NCBI GenBank assembly: GCA_013397935.1
Contig: VZRN01004254.1
Location: 2,613,846 to 2,677,845, forward strand
DNA length: 64,000 nt
DNA from: Dasyornis broadbenti
Lineage: Eukaryota > Chordata > Aves > Passeriformes > Dasyornithidae
Reading direction: 5' to 3'
Part shown: in pieces, positions 1 to 12,766 of the stretch
Numbering within the stretch: position 1 is the first letter of the stretch
Layout: each line of letters starts with the position of its first letter
The notes under the pieces: model-generated
Told to the model about the DNA's origin: nothing
Database searches by the model: none
Seen by the model: only the letters and a program-made list of their open reading frames with translations
Translations under genes and position numbers: made by a program

Positions 1-360
1 TATGTACATCCTGCTTATGCCAAGGATTTTTTGAAGAGGCAAATGCCAAGTGGAGGTCTGATGATAACTGGGAATGTCTTGAGAACGCTGCCATCATGGT
101 CATGTGGCTTAAAAATGTAAAGGTATCACAGACAGAATAGGCAACAAGTTTGACCTCAGAAGCATTGAGTTCTCTTCTAAATACTATAGGTATGAACTGT
201 AAGTCTCCTGCCCACATTTGAAACAGTTATCAGGGATTCAGTTTGTCCTGGGAGGACCCACGTAAGTATGGGGATGGAACCTAAGGCTGTGAGGTAATCA
301 TTTGATCAGAGAGAAAGTAGCTGGCAAGAGATGATGTGCTGCACGAAATCATGAGGAATG
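1..360 (+). pseudogene. Cystathionine gamma-lyase-like (Cys/Met PLP enzyme) gene remnant, 5' part outside window
   Basis: The intact enzyme family uses pyridoxal phosphate to cleave or form cystathionine in transsulfuration. Frame 1 is open from the window edge and contains HPAYAKDFLKRQMPSGGLMI, which resembles the family's C-terminal HP..ELxKRQM.G.GGMI block. After a deletion and frame change near base 80, the next frame gives ECLENAAIMVMWLKNVKV, resembling the family's following segment (G-L-x-x-A-x-x-F-L-K-N-L-K-L-F). That frame then hits a TAG at about base 148. Further decayed similarity to the IRLSVGLED and DLIxDLxQAL blocks can be followed around 235-340, again with stops and small deletions. 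Several coding blocks follow each other with no intron visible, so I infer a processed copy; exon boundaries are from general knowledge, not checked. It is not functional. Similarity was judged from memory of the family, so the exact parent (CTH or a paralogue) is open. Confidence 0.5.
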
Positions 361-1501
361 AAAGGCTGTGAGTAAGGAGCAGGCCTGAGGCAGTTGGTTC
401 ACGGATCAATCTGCTGTAATATTTCATCTACTTTAATCTGTAGCAGCCATCTCCTTATTAAATACATTTATTAAACAGGGCTTTCTGTTTTCAGCATCAC
501 AGAATTTTGGAACTACAGAAGAATGTGCCAAGAACTTGGAGCTTTTGATCTCTACAGGAGTGGGAACTTCACTCATTTCTGTTCCTTCTTACACTTACCC
601 ATGGAGGAATAAGGTCTGGAACAACATATTTCTACTTCATTTCTTCCAAGGAGGTAATACAATGCAGGACTTAAGCACACATAGACTGTGAAGATTTTCC
701 CACATGCCAGTAAATGCATTTCATCCCTGTGTGATTCTAAACCTATGCCAAACAGATACCAGCAGAAGATATCAGCCCTTACAAAGACAATGAGTGACCA
801 AGTCAAGGGATGCCAAAATAGAAATGTTTCAAGATTAGTAAATTACGATTTGTTAAAAGGAAATTATTTCACAAAAACAAGCCTAAAATAATCTACAACA
901 TAAGTTGGAAATCCACCTGGCTTCTTTTAGAATTACTTAATTTCTTTTCATGCTTCCATAGTGGCCTAGTGCAAGGCTTGTGAGGAGTCTCCCCAAGCTA
1001 GTGACTGCCAAGTCTCCCAGAACCAGCTCCCTCCCAAATTTGTATCTTCACAGGTATCTGGCTCCTAATTTACTTTAACCATTTTGATTCCACAGAGCCA
1101 TAGAGTATTACCAGAATCCTATTATATACAGAACGTAATGCATCTTTATATATGAGATGGTGGTATTTATATTTACGTAACGCATATAACTAAGAAACAG
1201 ACTGGTACCGTGATTGTAGTATGTCTTAAAATAAACTGAGCTGCATAGATTATAATCAGGCCTAGGCAGTCCAAAAGTGGTGTCAGAATCCCAGGGAAGC
1301 AGTAGACCATATGGTACTTGAATTAAAAAATAAGGAAAAAACAGAGATCAGGCAAGTAGAAAAAACCTAATACTGTCATATTACTTCACACATTACATTT
1401 ACTTTCCTGAATATACTGTTGTACAAATCCATGAGAAGGAAACACATAATTTACTGCCAGCAACTGCTTCTTGATGAAATTTTGAATTCCCAGGAACTGA
1501 A

Positions 1502-1511
1502 TTTTTTTCTT

Positions 1512-1543
<32 letters not shown>

Positions 1544-1544
1544 T
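1502..1544. repeat. Poly-T tract interrupted by single C
   Basis: About 43 bases of T broken only by isolated C at two positions, followed after 25 bases by N (1569) and another run of T. Length and nearby ambiguity suggest a homopolymer that was hard to sequence. It may be the reverse of an A-rich tail, but no retroelement body is seen beside it. Confidence 0.85.
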
Positions 1545-1568
1545 ATAGCCATTCAAAATTGTAAAACG

Positions 1569-1569
1569 N
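1569..1569. other. Ambiguous base (N) in assembly
   Basis: Single N directly before a run of T, so the true number of T is uncertain. A second single N is at 2825, also downstream of T-rich sequence. Confidence 0.95.
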
Positions 1570-4500
1570 TTTTTTTTTTAATGAGCAGTGACAGATTTAA
1601 CAAGAAATGGGGGAAAAAAGTTCACTTCTATCTACACCATGGTAATCAAAATGCATGGAAACCTATGTACGTATTTGCACTACAACCCCTCCCTACGTAG
1701 TACTACAGTAAATACTTGTTTATGTATGTGTATAAATTGATAGATAGGAACTAATGGATCTGCACTTTGCAAGTACGTACACCTTGGTAATACACAGGCA
1801 GTTCCAGAGACAAGCACAACAGAAATAGTGTAGAAATAATTGGAGGTTTATGACTGCATAAAGACCGTTAGAGGCCAGACAGAAACAAGCAACGAACAAA
1901 GGCGTTCAGCCATTCAGTGGCTTTATTGGTCACAATGAATTAAGGTGAACTCAGAGATCACTATGAGGATGTCTGGCCCAAGCGCTAGCATGCATCTAAA
2001 CTTTCCTATACTCAAGCTCTCCCTGAAACAGTGATCCTAGGATATTATGAAAATACACATTTGTTTAGAGTATGCAAAAATCAGATACCCTTGAAAAACT
2101 AAGGCTGTAAACTTGCTCCTGCATGACAGTCAGTTTTGGGCATCACCACAGCACACACAACCAGGACCTCAGGGTGCAAGACAACCCTGTTGTACATAGT
2201 GTGTGTACTTGCTGCATACACATTAATGATGATGACAATGGTTTCAGGTCTTTTGTAATCTCAGGCAGCTTTGTGGGAGGCACTCACATAGCATAAAATC
2301 TGGCAATGTCTGCAGAGTATTCAGAGGACCCCTTGATGCACTGTGTGTGATGGATCTGTAACTGTCACCATTCTCCACTGATATGAATTGGATTTGCATA
2401 AACAAATACTTTGTGTCTTTTCTGGTCTCAAATTTTGCCCCTTAATTTCTCTATTTACATGGGCAACAGAGCACCCTTATGACCACAGAAAGTATTCAGA
2501 AGTTTGCAAACAGATATTTCTGCTTTCCTTCCATTGCCACTTGCAAATGTCAGGCAGTGAGACCATATGGTACAAATTTTGTTAACAATGATCAATGGCT
2601 TTGATTAACAGTAACTGCAGAGGTTCTGTGTGAGTTAAAAGGAAAACCGAAGTTCTCTTCAAGATCACTGGTTCTGAGGATACTTGAGAAACAATATATC
2701 TTAGTAATGTATCTAATTCAAGATGTAGGCAGAATGGGTTGAGTTTTTTTTATTTTTTCTTTTTTTTTTTGTGCTTTACAACCAGCATCCAAATATACAG
2801 TCATTATCTAATTTTTCTTTGAACNCTGAAATACATTTGGGATTATAATCAAGGCTCAGGAAATAACTTAATCACATGCCTTTGTTAGAAAATAAAACTA
2901 ACAAAAGATGAGATTGATTGAATTTTAGAAACTCTGTGGAAAATTAAGGCTATTCAAAGTAATTTGGACACAGAACTCTTGAGATTGTAAATGTCAGCTT
3001 AAGAAAAGTTTCTGTTGCTAGGAGACTATAACAACAAGATGTCTACATAGTAAAAGGATCTCTGATATATCAAGAAGAAAATGGCGTGATTAAATTAAAA
3101 ATAAATTCTAATTAGTATACCTAAGAGCAAATAAAACTATACTCATTCAAGAGTCATAAGAGTGCCAGAAACCTGTCCTGATGGCAAGCTAGCTGCAGTC
3201 TTAGTTTTATTCAGAGCAGATTCTCCAGCTGCCATTCATTCCCACTCCCAGTAAGCCTACCACTTGTTCATATACACATGTACATATAGAGGTCATCCTT
3301 CTCTTCTGCCAGCCAAGAAATCGCTCATATAATTGTTTTCAGGAGACTAATTTATACCTCAAAGTAATACTTGGAAGAAATTTCAGAAAATGCAAAGAAA
3401 TTCTTCTCCTTGAACTATCTATCTCAGAACTGTGAGAAGGTAACAGCCTTCCCTTCAGTCTAACAGCCATATCTCCTCTGCAGCCCCAAGGACCTTGTGC
3501 AGTGAAATTGACAGAAACCAAGTAATTTTTTCTTAGCACAGGTCACATTTAAAGGCAAGGAGTAAACTCTAAGAGGATTCAGTTCCTTAACACTGACCTG
3601 GAATTCCAAATCTAATTACTGCAAACCTATTTTGCTGTATAGGAAGACAGGTGCTTAATATGGCAGATACAAAAAATCCTTTTCCAAATTTATGAATGTT
3701 ATTTAAGACACTAAATTTGAGTAAAAACATACACACCACCATTTACTAAAGCCCAGCAGCAATTGAGTCAAGCCATAGGAATGCTAGTAATTTTTACATC
3801 TCCCACACCTTATAGACTTCTTCAGATGAGTTACCAAGCTTTTAAAAGGTCAACCCACAATAATATAGCACACACAAATTTTGCTACCTCATGAAACAGG
3901 TGAAACAGTTAATTTTTTTATGTGTTGAAAAGTCTATGAAGAGAGACTATTCAAACCAGGTAAATGTTTATTAAAGATATGAATTACCACAGATGTTTAT
4001 TAACTGTTTGACTGTTCATAGACACTTGCCAACCCCATGAATAGAAGCATTCTCAAGCGATTCCAGCACATTAATCCTTTTATTCAATTATTGTTATTGA
4101 TTTAAAGGGTACTTTTATAGAGGTTAAAGATTTATACAGCTGTATCATGCAAGAGGTGCTGAACAAAGTCAGTCTAATGACAGGGATACTGAAGGGTCTT
4201 TTGTGTTAATGGATACCATTCCAGTTCTCTGCTATGGAAAAACCATAAAATAAAACTCTATATAGTGCCATAAAAGATGGACTTTGATAAAAAGGATATC
4301 AGTTCTAGTATGAACAGATATATAAAGCATGCCAAATGGACCATAAAATGTACCCATTCAGGTTTAGCCTATGGAAACTCCACAAGAAAATGGGAGTATC
4401 ATATTGCATTACTCTCAGTCAGCAGAAGTACAAGTAGCACAGATTATACTTTTCTCCTGCATTCTCTCTTCATAGAAAGAAATCTGATCAATGAACTACT

Positions 4501-4923
4501 TATCAGGCCTGAACAATATAAATCTGCTGAATTCAACAGAGCCATAATGAAAGACACTTGAAAAGAACAAATGACTGAGATAAAGATTCTCTGGCTGGTC
4601 ACCAAGGACCTCCCATATCAGAAGCAATAATGACTTATCACAGATAAACACCTTGCTAAAATGTTTCAAGTAAGCCTGTGAGAGAACTCTCTGTTGATCT
4701 GGGAGTGCAGCTAGAGCTGCAATGCAGCTCAACGTAATAGTGCTTTGAATTAAAGTTCTCAACAGGTCCCATGAAACCAGCTATCAAGACCTGTCAGACC
4801 TAAATGTAATGGTTTTCTACAAAGTGAAGCTCTCTACAGAACTTTATTCATGTGAGAGCACTTACCCTCAAAGAGCAATTGTATGTATCTAAAACCTATG
4901 AGACACATATATTCTTTATATTT

Positions 4924-4958
4924 TATATATATATCTGCGCACACACACACACGCACGC
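4924..4958. repeat. Compound TA/CA microsatellite
   Basis: A short (TA)n run is followed directly by about seven CA units and then CGCACGCA. Compound TA-CA arrays are common in vertebrate DNA and often vary in length between individuals. Confidence 0.8.
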
Positions 4959-7276
4959 ATAACTGTCGTATTTTCATCTCATGTAAAGGACTCAGGTTCA
5001 TGAGAGATACATTTTGGCTTTGATTTTGGTGCTGGTTAGCATTCCCTTTAGTTTGAAACACACATTACTCCTTTGCATTCCCATTTGTATTTGCACTGCT
5101 TTTCTGTCATGTGGTAAAGTAAATAAGAGGAGAACCTGATTGCAAATGTTAAGCCTATAAACTATGTCTCTGAGTTATTTATGCTACCCACAGTGCATGG
5201 CAGTGCACAAGGAGAATGTGCAAAAGCAACTGCTCTAATATGCAGCACTAGAGGAATGAAAAGAAGACAGGAACAACAGGCTAGAGAATAAATGCTTGAG
5301 AAAGCATCAAGAAATAAGGACAGAGAAACAGAAAAAGAGAAGCAGAATTTACACAGAAAAGGTAGTCTCCAGCTAGAGTTAAAAATAAATCCAGGAAAGC
5401 AGAGGCCTGTTCATAAAAGCAATAAATATTCTGTATCTTACACTATGGCTAAGAGTAGGCCAGGAGGAGCTCCAAAACAGAAATCTCAGTGCGGATCAGG
5501 AGCTGACTATGCCATTATTGGGGAGAGTTGAAATTACATAAAAAGAAGTTGTACAAGGAACTTGCTTAGTTTCAAAGGTCAAGTTAACATCCCAGTAATA
5601 TGCCTGGAGCAATTTCAATTTTTGCAGTATTTTCTTCTAATCACAAAGGGGTAGAATGCCCCAAAGTAAATGAATACATATGAGAGAGCTCTATTGTCTT
5701 CAATACAATACTGTACAACTCAGAAAGCACCGCTGATGTGATGCCTTTAATTATAGAGGTTTCCACTAAATCTCTCTCACATGGTCTGGAAAATTTATTC
5801 CTCAACGAAATTTCTCTTTATACAGCAAATTCCTTCCATATATTTGGTATATCCATTACCTCCAAAGGAAATTAATCATATCACAATCATTAAAACTCTG
5901 GTTTTCAAATTTTCTTAACCTAGGAAATTTTATGGTTTTGAACAATGGAAATATATTGTGCTCTTAACTAGTTTTCCTTTTTAGCACCCTACCTACCTAC
6001 CGCAACCCACATAGACTCCTTATTAACAAAGCAATTTACCATCTTCTCTTCCTTACTAAACAGTTCCCTGAGTTATGCAAGTTATGAAAGGCAGATCTTG
6101 CAAGAGTATCCAATACATGGGTAGAGAGCTCTTGATAGAAGCAAGTTTGAAATCTGAGCATTGGCATTTTCATGTTCTAGATTAACATGATAGTTGAATA
6201 TTAGGAACTCTTTGCCAAGCTATTTGTCAATTTCTTGATTATTCTTTCCCTTAAAATATGTGGAACCATTTGATGAGGTCTTAGCTCGTTATGCAGCTGA
6301 GGACTGTGTTATAGGGAGAAGAAAAATCCTATACATATATTTCAGAAATCAAGAGTAGAATTAATAGCATGTGCAGCATCAGAAATTAATGTAAAGTGAT
6401 GTTAAGCAAATTTAATCTCTTTTAATCATGTGAAGAAAGACAGTGAAGCAGCAATATTTCATTATTTGTTATGTAAAATAAAGGTTTTATCCAGTGCAAT
6501 GTAGCCTGGAGCCACACTGACAAAATAACAAATAGCTCTAAAATTGTAGACGCCATCTTTTTGGCACCCAGATACCACATAAAAGCTTAGGCTTTTTCTG
6601 TGTGTAATGTCTAGGTTGTTAATTCCCTTATGAAAACACAGCCTAAAAAATTTGCTTATATTTGAATAAGATAGCTCTATTCAACATTCCTTACTGCTTC
6701 TTTTAATCATGAAAATGCCTATTGAACTCAATGGGTGTTTGAGTGAAGAATGCTGATCAGAGTTCTTGGAGACAGTTAAAACGGTCTCTACAAAAAAATT
6801 AATTACAGATTATATTCTGCTGAAAGGCCACAGAAAAGCTTTTTTTTTTTTTTTTGTAACTATAAAATTTCTTATAAAAAAATTGTTGCAGCAAGGACCT
6901 TTAAAAGGAAAAAAGAAAGGCCCACATAATGGCTTGCAGTAGCAGAAATACACCTATCACATTAATTTACGAATGGTATTCTCAAGGTACCTCATTGCAT
7001 TTTTAAAGAGAAATACTCACCAAAATATTTGAAATGTAGAGTAAAGTGAAGTGAATCAGAATTATGCTGAATACCTTTTGAGTATAAGCACCTCTATGTC
7101 ACTGCCCAGTATTGAACGGTATGACTTCAAAGCTTCAATGTTGGAACCTTGTAGAAATTTTTACCTTCTTCACCTGATTTCCTCACTGTAGGTGGTATAT
7201 TGCATAAAGCTAACACTGTGATAGATTGACTCTATTCAAGTGTTAAATGTCAATATTGACTTCAGTGATGCTAGAA

Positions 7277-7305
7277 TTTTATCTCATGCTTACCATGAGA
7301 TAAAA
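7277..7305. repeat. Perfect 12-bp inverted repeat with 5-nt loop
   Basis: The left arm ttttatctcatg (7277-7288) and right arm catgagataaaa (7294-7305) are exact reverse complements separated by cttac. On either strand this would fold into a compact hairpin. No T-run or gene makes it a terminator, and its role, if any, is unknown. Confidence 0.85.
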
Positions 7306-10300
7306 CTTTCAATGAAGATAGATCTCTGCATACAAGTTGAGGAAGTGGAATAAGAAAGTCAATGGCTGTGTGACCCCTGTGTTTCATAAGGAGAGCTACA
7401 GACTAACCATACTAAATTTTTAAAAATCTATTTATCTGTTGCTTGCACATATGTTTGCTCACACATGCTTTATAGAGATGTTCTGATTATTATGCCAGGG
7501 AACAAGATCTTGGAGCTATCTGGTAGAATTTGATCAACTGGGACTGCCCCTGTACCACCACCAACCAGACTTTCAGATTTGGCAAGCAGGTCTCCTTTCA
7601 AAATCACTAAGCTATTGTAGGCAACAAAAACAAAACACCAGCATGGTCAGCTATGGAAAATGACATACTCTCTGGACCAAACTACACAACTTCTAATGAG
7701 TAAGGGCCGTTTTTAGGCTATGATCTATGCTAGCCTCCAGTGAAGCACGTCTCTGTCTTATAAAAACTACAGGAATAGAACACAATTAAACCATCAAGCA
7801 GTGACTGTAGTTATCTGAGGGCTGAACAACTGTGTCTGGTAATATGTAGTAATGGGCATGCAAATAAAAATAAAACAGAGTATAAATGTTTTCTTGAATA
7901 ATTATATCACATACTGATAATGCTTCAAGCTACAGCTCTTGGGAATCAAACGAGCAGAGCTGTTGACAAGTGTGGCTGGAGTTAATGTGATTCTATAAAT
8001 ATGAAATAGTGCTGAGTTACATCTATCAACAGTTATGTCTGCTTGAATATTTCAGAATGTCAAAGAGTATACTAGTAACTGTCAGGGAAAAAAAAACCAA
8101 TAACCTTGGCACTTAAAAAACGCACGCACTATCTGTGTACATTTCACTAAGAATTGCTTTAGAAATCTTGAATTACTGGTTTACCAGAAAGAGAATTGTT
8201 GTTGTGCCTACCCCTTAAAATATGAAAAAAATAAGATAATTCCTACAGAACTGTTTCAACTGAGTTACCAGTATTTTTCCTAAGTCATTATTGTACTACT
8301 TATATCCCAGAAGAAAAGTTTGTTTGGCAACAAAGGAAAAGACCAGAAACATGTGCAATAGACAACAAAAAATTTAAAGTAGACTACATTTGCTGATGAT
8401 GAGCAGCAATGATTTAAAAATTCAGAGATCTATCATACAGTAATCCTTTAATGACTGTTAACCATTATCATCATGTTCATTCTTCATATATGCAAACATG
8501 TATGTCCTGCCTGAGTTACTATCCATCAATGCACCAGATACAAATTTAAACTGCAAAAAAGTTATCTCTAAGGCAAATTTATATCTATTATTTATTCTGC
8601 AGATATATAATATTTGTTTATAGCAAATATTATGAGCACAGAGTTTTCTGAAAAAAAACACTATTCTGTCCATAACCATATTTACACAGTAACAGTCACA
8701 ACACAAAAAACTATCAAAGTGCTGAGAGCCAAATTTAATCTGATGCAAATAACTAGTGTATAGTAAAGAAAGTAAAAATCTGTTTGCTAAGCTTGAGATT
8801 TTCTCAACAAACATGCTCAATTTTCTCTAAAGTAAACAAACGTTCAGAATGAAATACAGAGTAAATCATTTAATGACAATTTAAATATAGAAGGTTAGTG
8901 CAATATAGTGGTCAAAGTAAGGCTCCCAGATTGATGCATTTTGTTGCATACAGATATACAAGGATAGCATTAATATTATTACATTTCATGACAGGAAGTA
9001 TGATTGTGTTGAAAATTCAATCAGGTTTCTTTGTCAGTCTAATAACAAGAATTTTAACATGCTGCTGCCAAAAATCAGTGAAGCATAGTATTGCATTCAA
9101 GAAACAGCTAGATTTTAATTCTCTGTCTGGCTGAGAACAACTGAAAATATCTCAACTGTCACATGTTACTTTATTTTTCTCTGACTCCATAAAGAATAAA
9201 TCAAGGAAAAAATTACATTAAAAATGCATCAATGAAAACATCTTTTTTTCAAATTCCTGTGCTTTTCCTTTTATAGTCTCATACATTAACTTACCCAACA
9301 GCATTGCACTCACTGCTAACGAAAAGAAAGCAGGCAGTACAAATCTTCTTAAGCCTCCCGTGGCAAGAAAACTATTACAGAATGAACAGAAGAAAGTCTC
9401 TGGAGCCTTTTCCCTTGTCTGCTTGTTTTACAAAAGGCAGTAAGGATCACACTGAGAAGTGTCAAAGCTGGAAAAACCACTAGCAATTGGGTTTAAACCC
9501 TTTGGGTAGTTAGTCCTTCATAGATGATGATTCGACTTTGTCCAAAACACAGTATGTGAGGAACAATGCAGAATCTACCAGAGGCTGTAGCCAAGCTTAA
9601 AATGTAGACAAAGAAACAGTTTGCTTCTAAAGGTTTGCAAGGGAGGGCTTGTCACAGGACATTAATTCAAGCAAGCTGCTGTTACATCAAACCAGTGCAT
9701 CTAAATACAGTCAATCCAAAGCTTTTCATGTTGCATTGAGGTGTTTGGCTGCATCTGACTGGAGCCCCTGGTGTCACTGAATAACAGGAGAGCTCTCTTC
9801 TCTTCCCTTTTACATTAAAATGCATATTTAGCATCAAGAAACCACGTGGTAAATGGTGGGGGTTTTTTTTCTTCAAGGTTTATTATGATCTGCAATTGAC
9901 ATCTAATACGGTACATTTGAATAAATCTATTCTCTCTGCCTTTGTTGTAGGTAAATTTATGTATAAAGGAGTTTTAAATTATAAAATATTGAGGATTTTC
10001 TTCTAAAACTATCACAAACAGTAGGGGGAGAACTTGACAATAAGTATGCAACATTGGATTTAAATGACTACTTTAGGAAATGAGAAAAAACAATGCTGGC
10101 AAATCCATATTTCTTTTATTTTTTTTTCCCCATAATCTTGTATTCACTGTTGATAGCTGATTAAAAACCTTGAGATATATATATAGAATTGGCATTTGTC
10201 TGTGACAATTTACTGCATAGAAACATTGAGTATCTTATGTTGTCTTGAACTATGCAATGGCAACTTTTTAAAAAAGCTTAAACATTATCTGCAATGCTTG

Positions 10301-10406
10301 AGAACTTCCTTTATGAATAACAGGATTTTACATATTGAAATAAAGGATTTGTTTACTCAAAACCAAAGTATGAACAACTATGAAAATGAATACAATATAG
10401 CCACAT

Positions 10407-10436
10407 ATTATTAACAAGTCTTAACTTGTTAATAAT
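10407..10436. repeat. Perfect 13-bp inverted repeat with 4-nt loop
   Basis: Arms attattaacaagt (10407-10419) and acttgttaataat (10424-10436) match exactly around the loop ctta. A 30-base cruciform-capable palindrome can mark a small DNA transposon end, a deletion hotspot, or chance in AT-rich DNA. No flanking duplication was seen. Confidence 0.85.
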
Positions 10437-12194
10437 GAGTTCTACTCTATTCACAGACTTTCATTTTTTCTCCTCAAAGGTACATATATTTTGATTGTAT
10501 TCGAACATGATATGATCTAAACCAAAGATGATATTGACAAGAATAGTCCATATTTTCCTCCCAGCTTATCATAAAATACAGCAACAATGCTTCTCAGTGT
10601 TAGGTTAGACACTTTCTGTGCCTATCTCCTGCTGTTCATGACTCTCAGCTATTCATGTAATATTTTCTGTTGATACCAATTGTATTTGTCTGTGCAAATA
10701 ACCATGGCACTATTCACAATTTCCATTTCTGTTTTTTCTTTGACATGTCTATAGAATAAGTCTGTGCCTTTACCTACCACACTGTCTTACCACAAAACCA
10801 TGTCTTACCACGGTATTATGAATATTTAGAGAAAGAGCAGGAGCAGATACTGGGTCATGGATGGATATTTTTCTAATTTAGCACTGGTCTTCCTGTAGGA
10901 GTCTTTACAATATGTCTCATCTTGAAAAGTTTTGATGTCATTCCTGAATCTTTCATTTTTAGTCAATTATGGCACATATGACAAAACTCAGAAATAGAGA
11001 GGAATGAGTTTCTCCAATACACAAGGGCAAGAGAATTAGCTAGTTGCTAGCCAAGATGAAAAAGAGGACTACCAGTCTGACCCACAGGAATACTATGGGA
11101 AGAAATAGCATTAATACTAACCCAAATATTGGTCAAAATGCCAACTAGTGTAAGAATATTTTATGATGACAACTGATGGACTACGAATAGGAAAACCTTC
11201 CATCATAAATCACAGCCAACAGACTGCCAGTCAAATAGTAGTTAAGTTTCACTCTTTATTTAATGTCCTCATAGCAGAGAGCGAGTGGCAGAGCTTACTT
11301 CAACGGAAGTTGAACTATGCTGCACTACAGCAGAACGTGCTAGGGAGCAGATTCCAGCACATTTGCACTGTTAAAATAGCAATTTACTCTAAGCTGTACT
11401 GGTCACTTAAGCCTTTCAAACCAGGACACTTGCGACCATATCTCCTTGGTGCTAGGATACAACAGCTTCCTTTCTGTTACTTTCTAAATAACTCCTTGTG
11501 ATGGACAATCTGTCTACAGAACATGTAATCCCTGGAGACATCTGATAATAAAGACATCAAAGGCAATATAGAAAATAAGTCAATCATGCTATTCTGTTAT
11601 GTTGAATATAAACATACAATATATTGTACCACAAACGTTTTTAAGTGAATAAAGCATCAACCCAAAATGCAGATAAAGAATATTTAAAAATACTAATTCT
11701 GCCATCAATTCATGGCACTGCACTGGACTTAATTTGGATGCACTTTGAGTCTGGAAATGAAGGAAATTTTAGACCTTACTCTTCCTTAGTGTAATTAACA
11801 ATAATATGGTATATATGAGTAGGAGTGGGGAGTCCTTCAGAGACTATTCCACCTGATGGAACAGGACTTGAACGAAAAATAAGGGGATGTTTTTACTAGG
11901 ACTTAAAAAAAACAACTATGAATTGTCTCTTAATCCAGTCCTGAAAATAGCCTAAAAAAAAGGAATAAACTAATTCATATGGCTTTTCTGTGCAATCTTC
12001 CTGTAGCTAATTCATTCTGGGTGCCAGGATCCCAAAAGTAGCACAGTGACACTCTAAGAAGGACTCATTCTTGTAAACCTAAAGCTCCACGTGCTTAGTG
12101 GCTGAACTACATCCCCCAGCTCTTTGCAATAAGAAGATTTAGAACCTTCTGTGAACATTATGCTAAATTCCAACTGTTCTGCTGCTTGGGAATG

Positions 12195-12766
12195 AACCCA
12201 TATGGACCCTGGGGGTAACAAACAAAGAAAGGACAGGAACAAAAAGTAGTAAAAAATAACTAAAGTGCTTTTGATTTTTATTACGTTCATTACTGCTGAG
12301 CAGTGCTTGCATGGCATCAAGGCCTTTTCTGCTCCTCAGACCACCCCACCAGTGAGCGGGCTGGGGGTGCACAAGAAACTGGGAGGGGACACAGCCTGGA
12401 CAGCTGACCCCAACTGACTCAAGGGACATTCCACACTACATGGCATCAGGTCAGTGTATATAAGCTGAGGAAGAAGGAGAAAGAGAAGGACATTCAGAGT
12501 AACTGCTTTTGTCTTTCCAAGTAGCCATTGCACATGATGGAGCCCTGCTCTCCTGGAATTGGCTGAACATCAGCCTGCCCATGGAAAGGGGTGAAAGAAT
12601 TCCTTGCTTTGCTTTGCTTTTGTGTGCAGCTTTTGCTTTACCTATTAAACCGTCTTTACCTCAACTCATGAGTTTTCTCACTGATTTTCTTCTGATTCTT
12701 TCTCCCACCCTACTGCAGGAGTGAGCAAGCAGCTGTGTGGTGCTTAACCCCTGGGGTTAAACCACA
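12195..12766 (+). mobile_element. Solo LTR of an avian endogenous retrovirus (LTR-A, copy 1)
   Basis: The order and content match a retroviral LTR. There is a GC-richer U3 (from about 12300), a TATA box tatataag at 12457-12464, and a segment encoding nothing but highly similar to a second copy at 60.5 kb (shared blocks include cagctgaccccaactgac and gatggagccctgctctcctg). A polyadenylation-type attaaa lies at about 12643, followed by a U5. The right end is ggggttaaaccaca, closing in CA at 12765-12766 as LTRs do. The left end is blurred and could lie anywhere in 12190-12280; no clear target-site duplication was found. No gag, pol or env follows, so this is a solo LTR. The family is one I recognise as frequent in bird genomes; its class (probably ERVL-like) is inferred. 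Confidence 0.8.
12457..12464 (+). promoter_or_regulatory. TATA box of LTR-A copy 1
   Basis: The motif tatataag sits in the expected U3 position, about 185 bases upstream of the attaaa polyadenylation-type signal. It is still intact in this copy, whereas the equivalent site in the 60.5 kb copy reads tctatgaaatag. Whether it drives transcription is unknown. Confidence 0.5.

Larger units (their letters stand above)
361..4922. other. Unannotated AT-rich DNA, no gene seen
   Basis: No frame here looks coding. The longest open frames are 66-94 codons, of low complexity, and lack paired splice signals. The stretch holds a long T-rich tract near 1.5 kb, a second at about 2753-2770, and two ambiguous N bases. 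It is either unique intergenic or intronic sequence, or repeats too old to recognise by eye. Confidence 0.7.
4959..12190. other. Unannotated AT-rich DNA, no gene seen
   Basis: Seven kilobases without a supportable gene. A 120-codon frame on the minus strand (8458-8820) is rich in Phe, Leu, Cys, Tyr and Asn, as expected for chance translation of AT-rich DNA, and has no recognisable domain. The stretch contains a T16 run (6840-6855) and two short perfect inverted repeats listed separately. No CR1 tail motif or LTR end was found. Confidence 0.65.

Noticed and set aside
8458..8820. 120-codon minus-strand frame
   Set aside because: Low-complexity Phe/Tyr/Asn/Cys-rich translation of AT-rich DNA, no acceptor/donor pair, no domain.
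11163..11501. 112-codon plus-strand frame
   Set aside because: No domain, no promoter or splice evidence, unremarkable composition.
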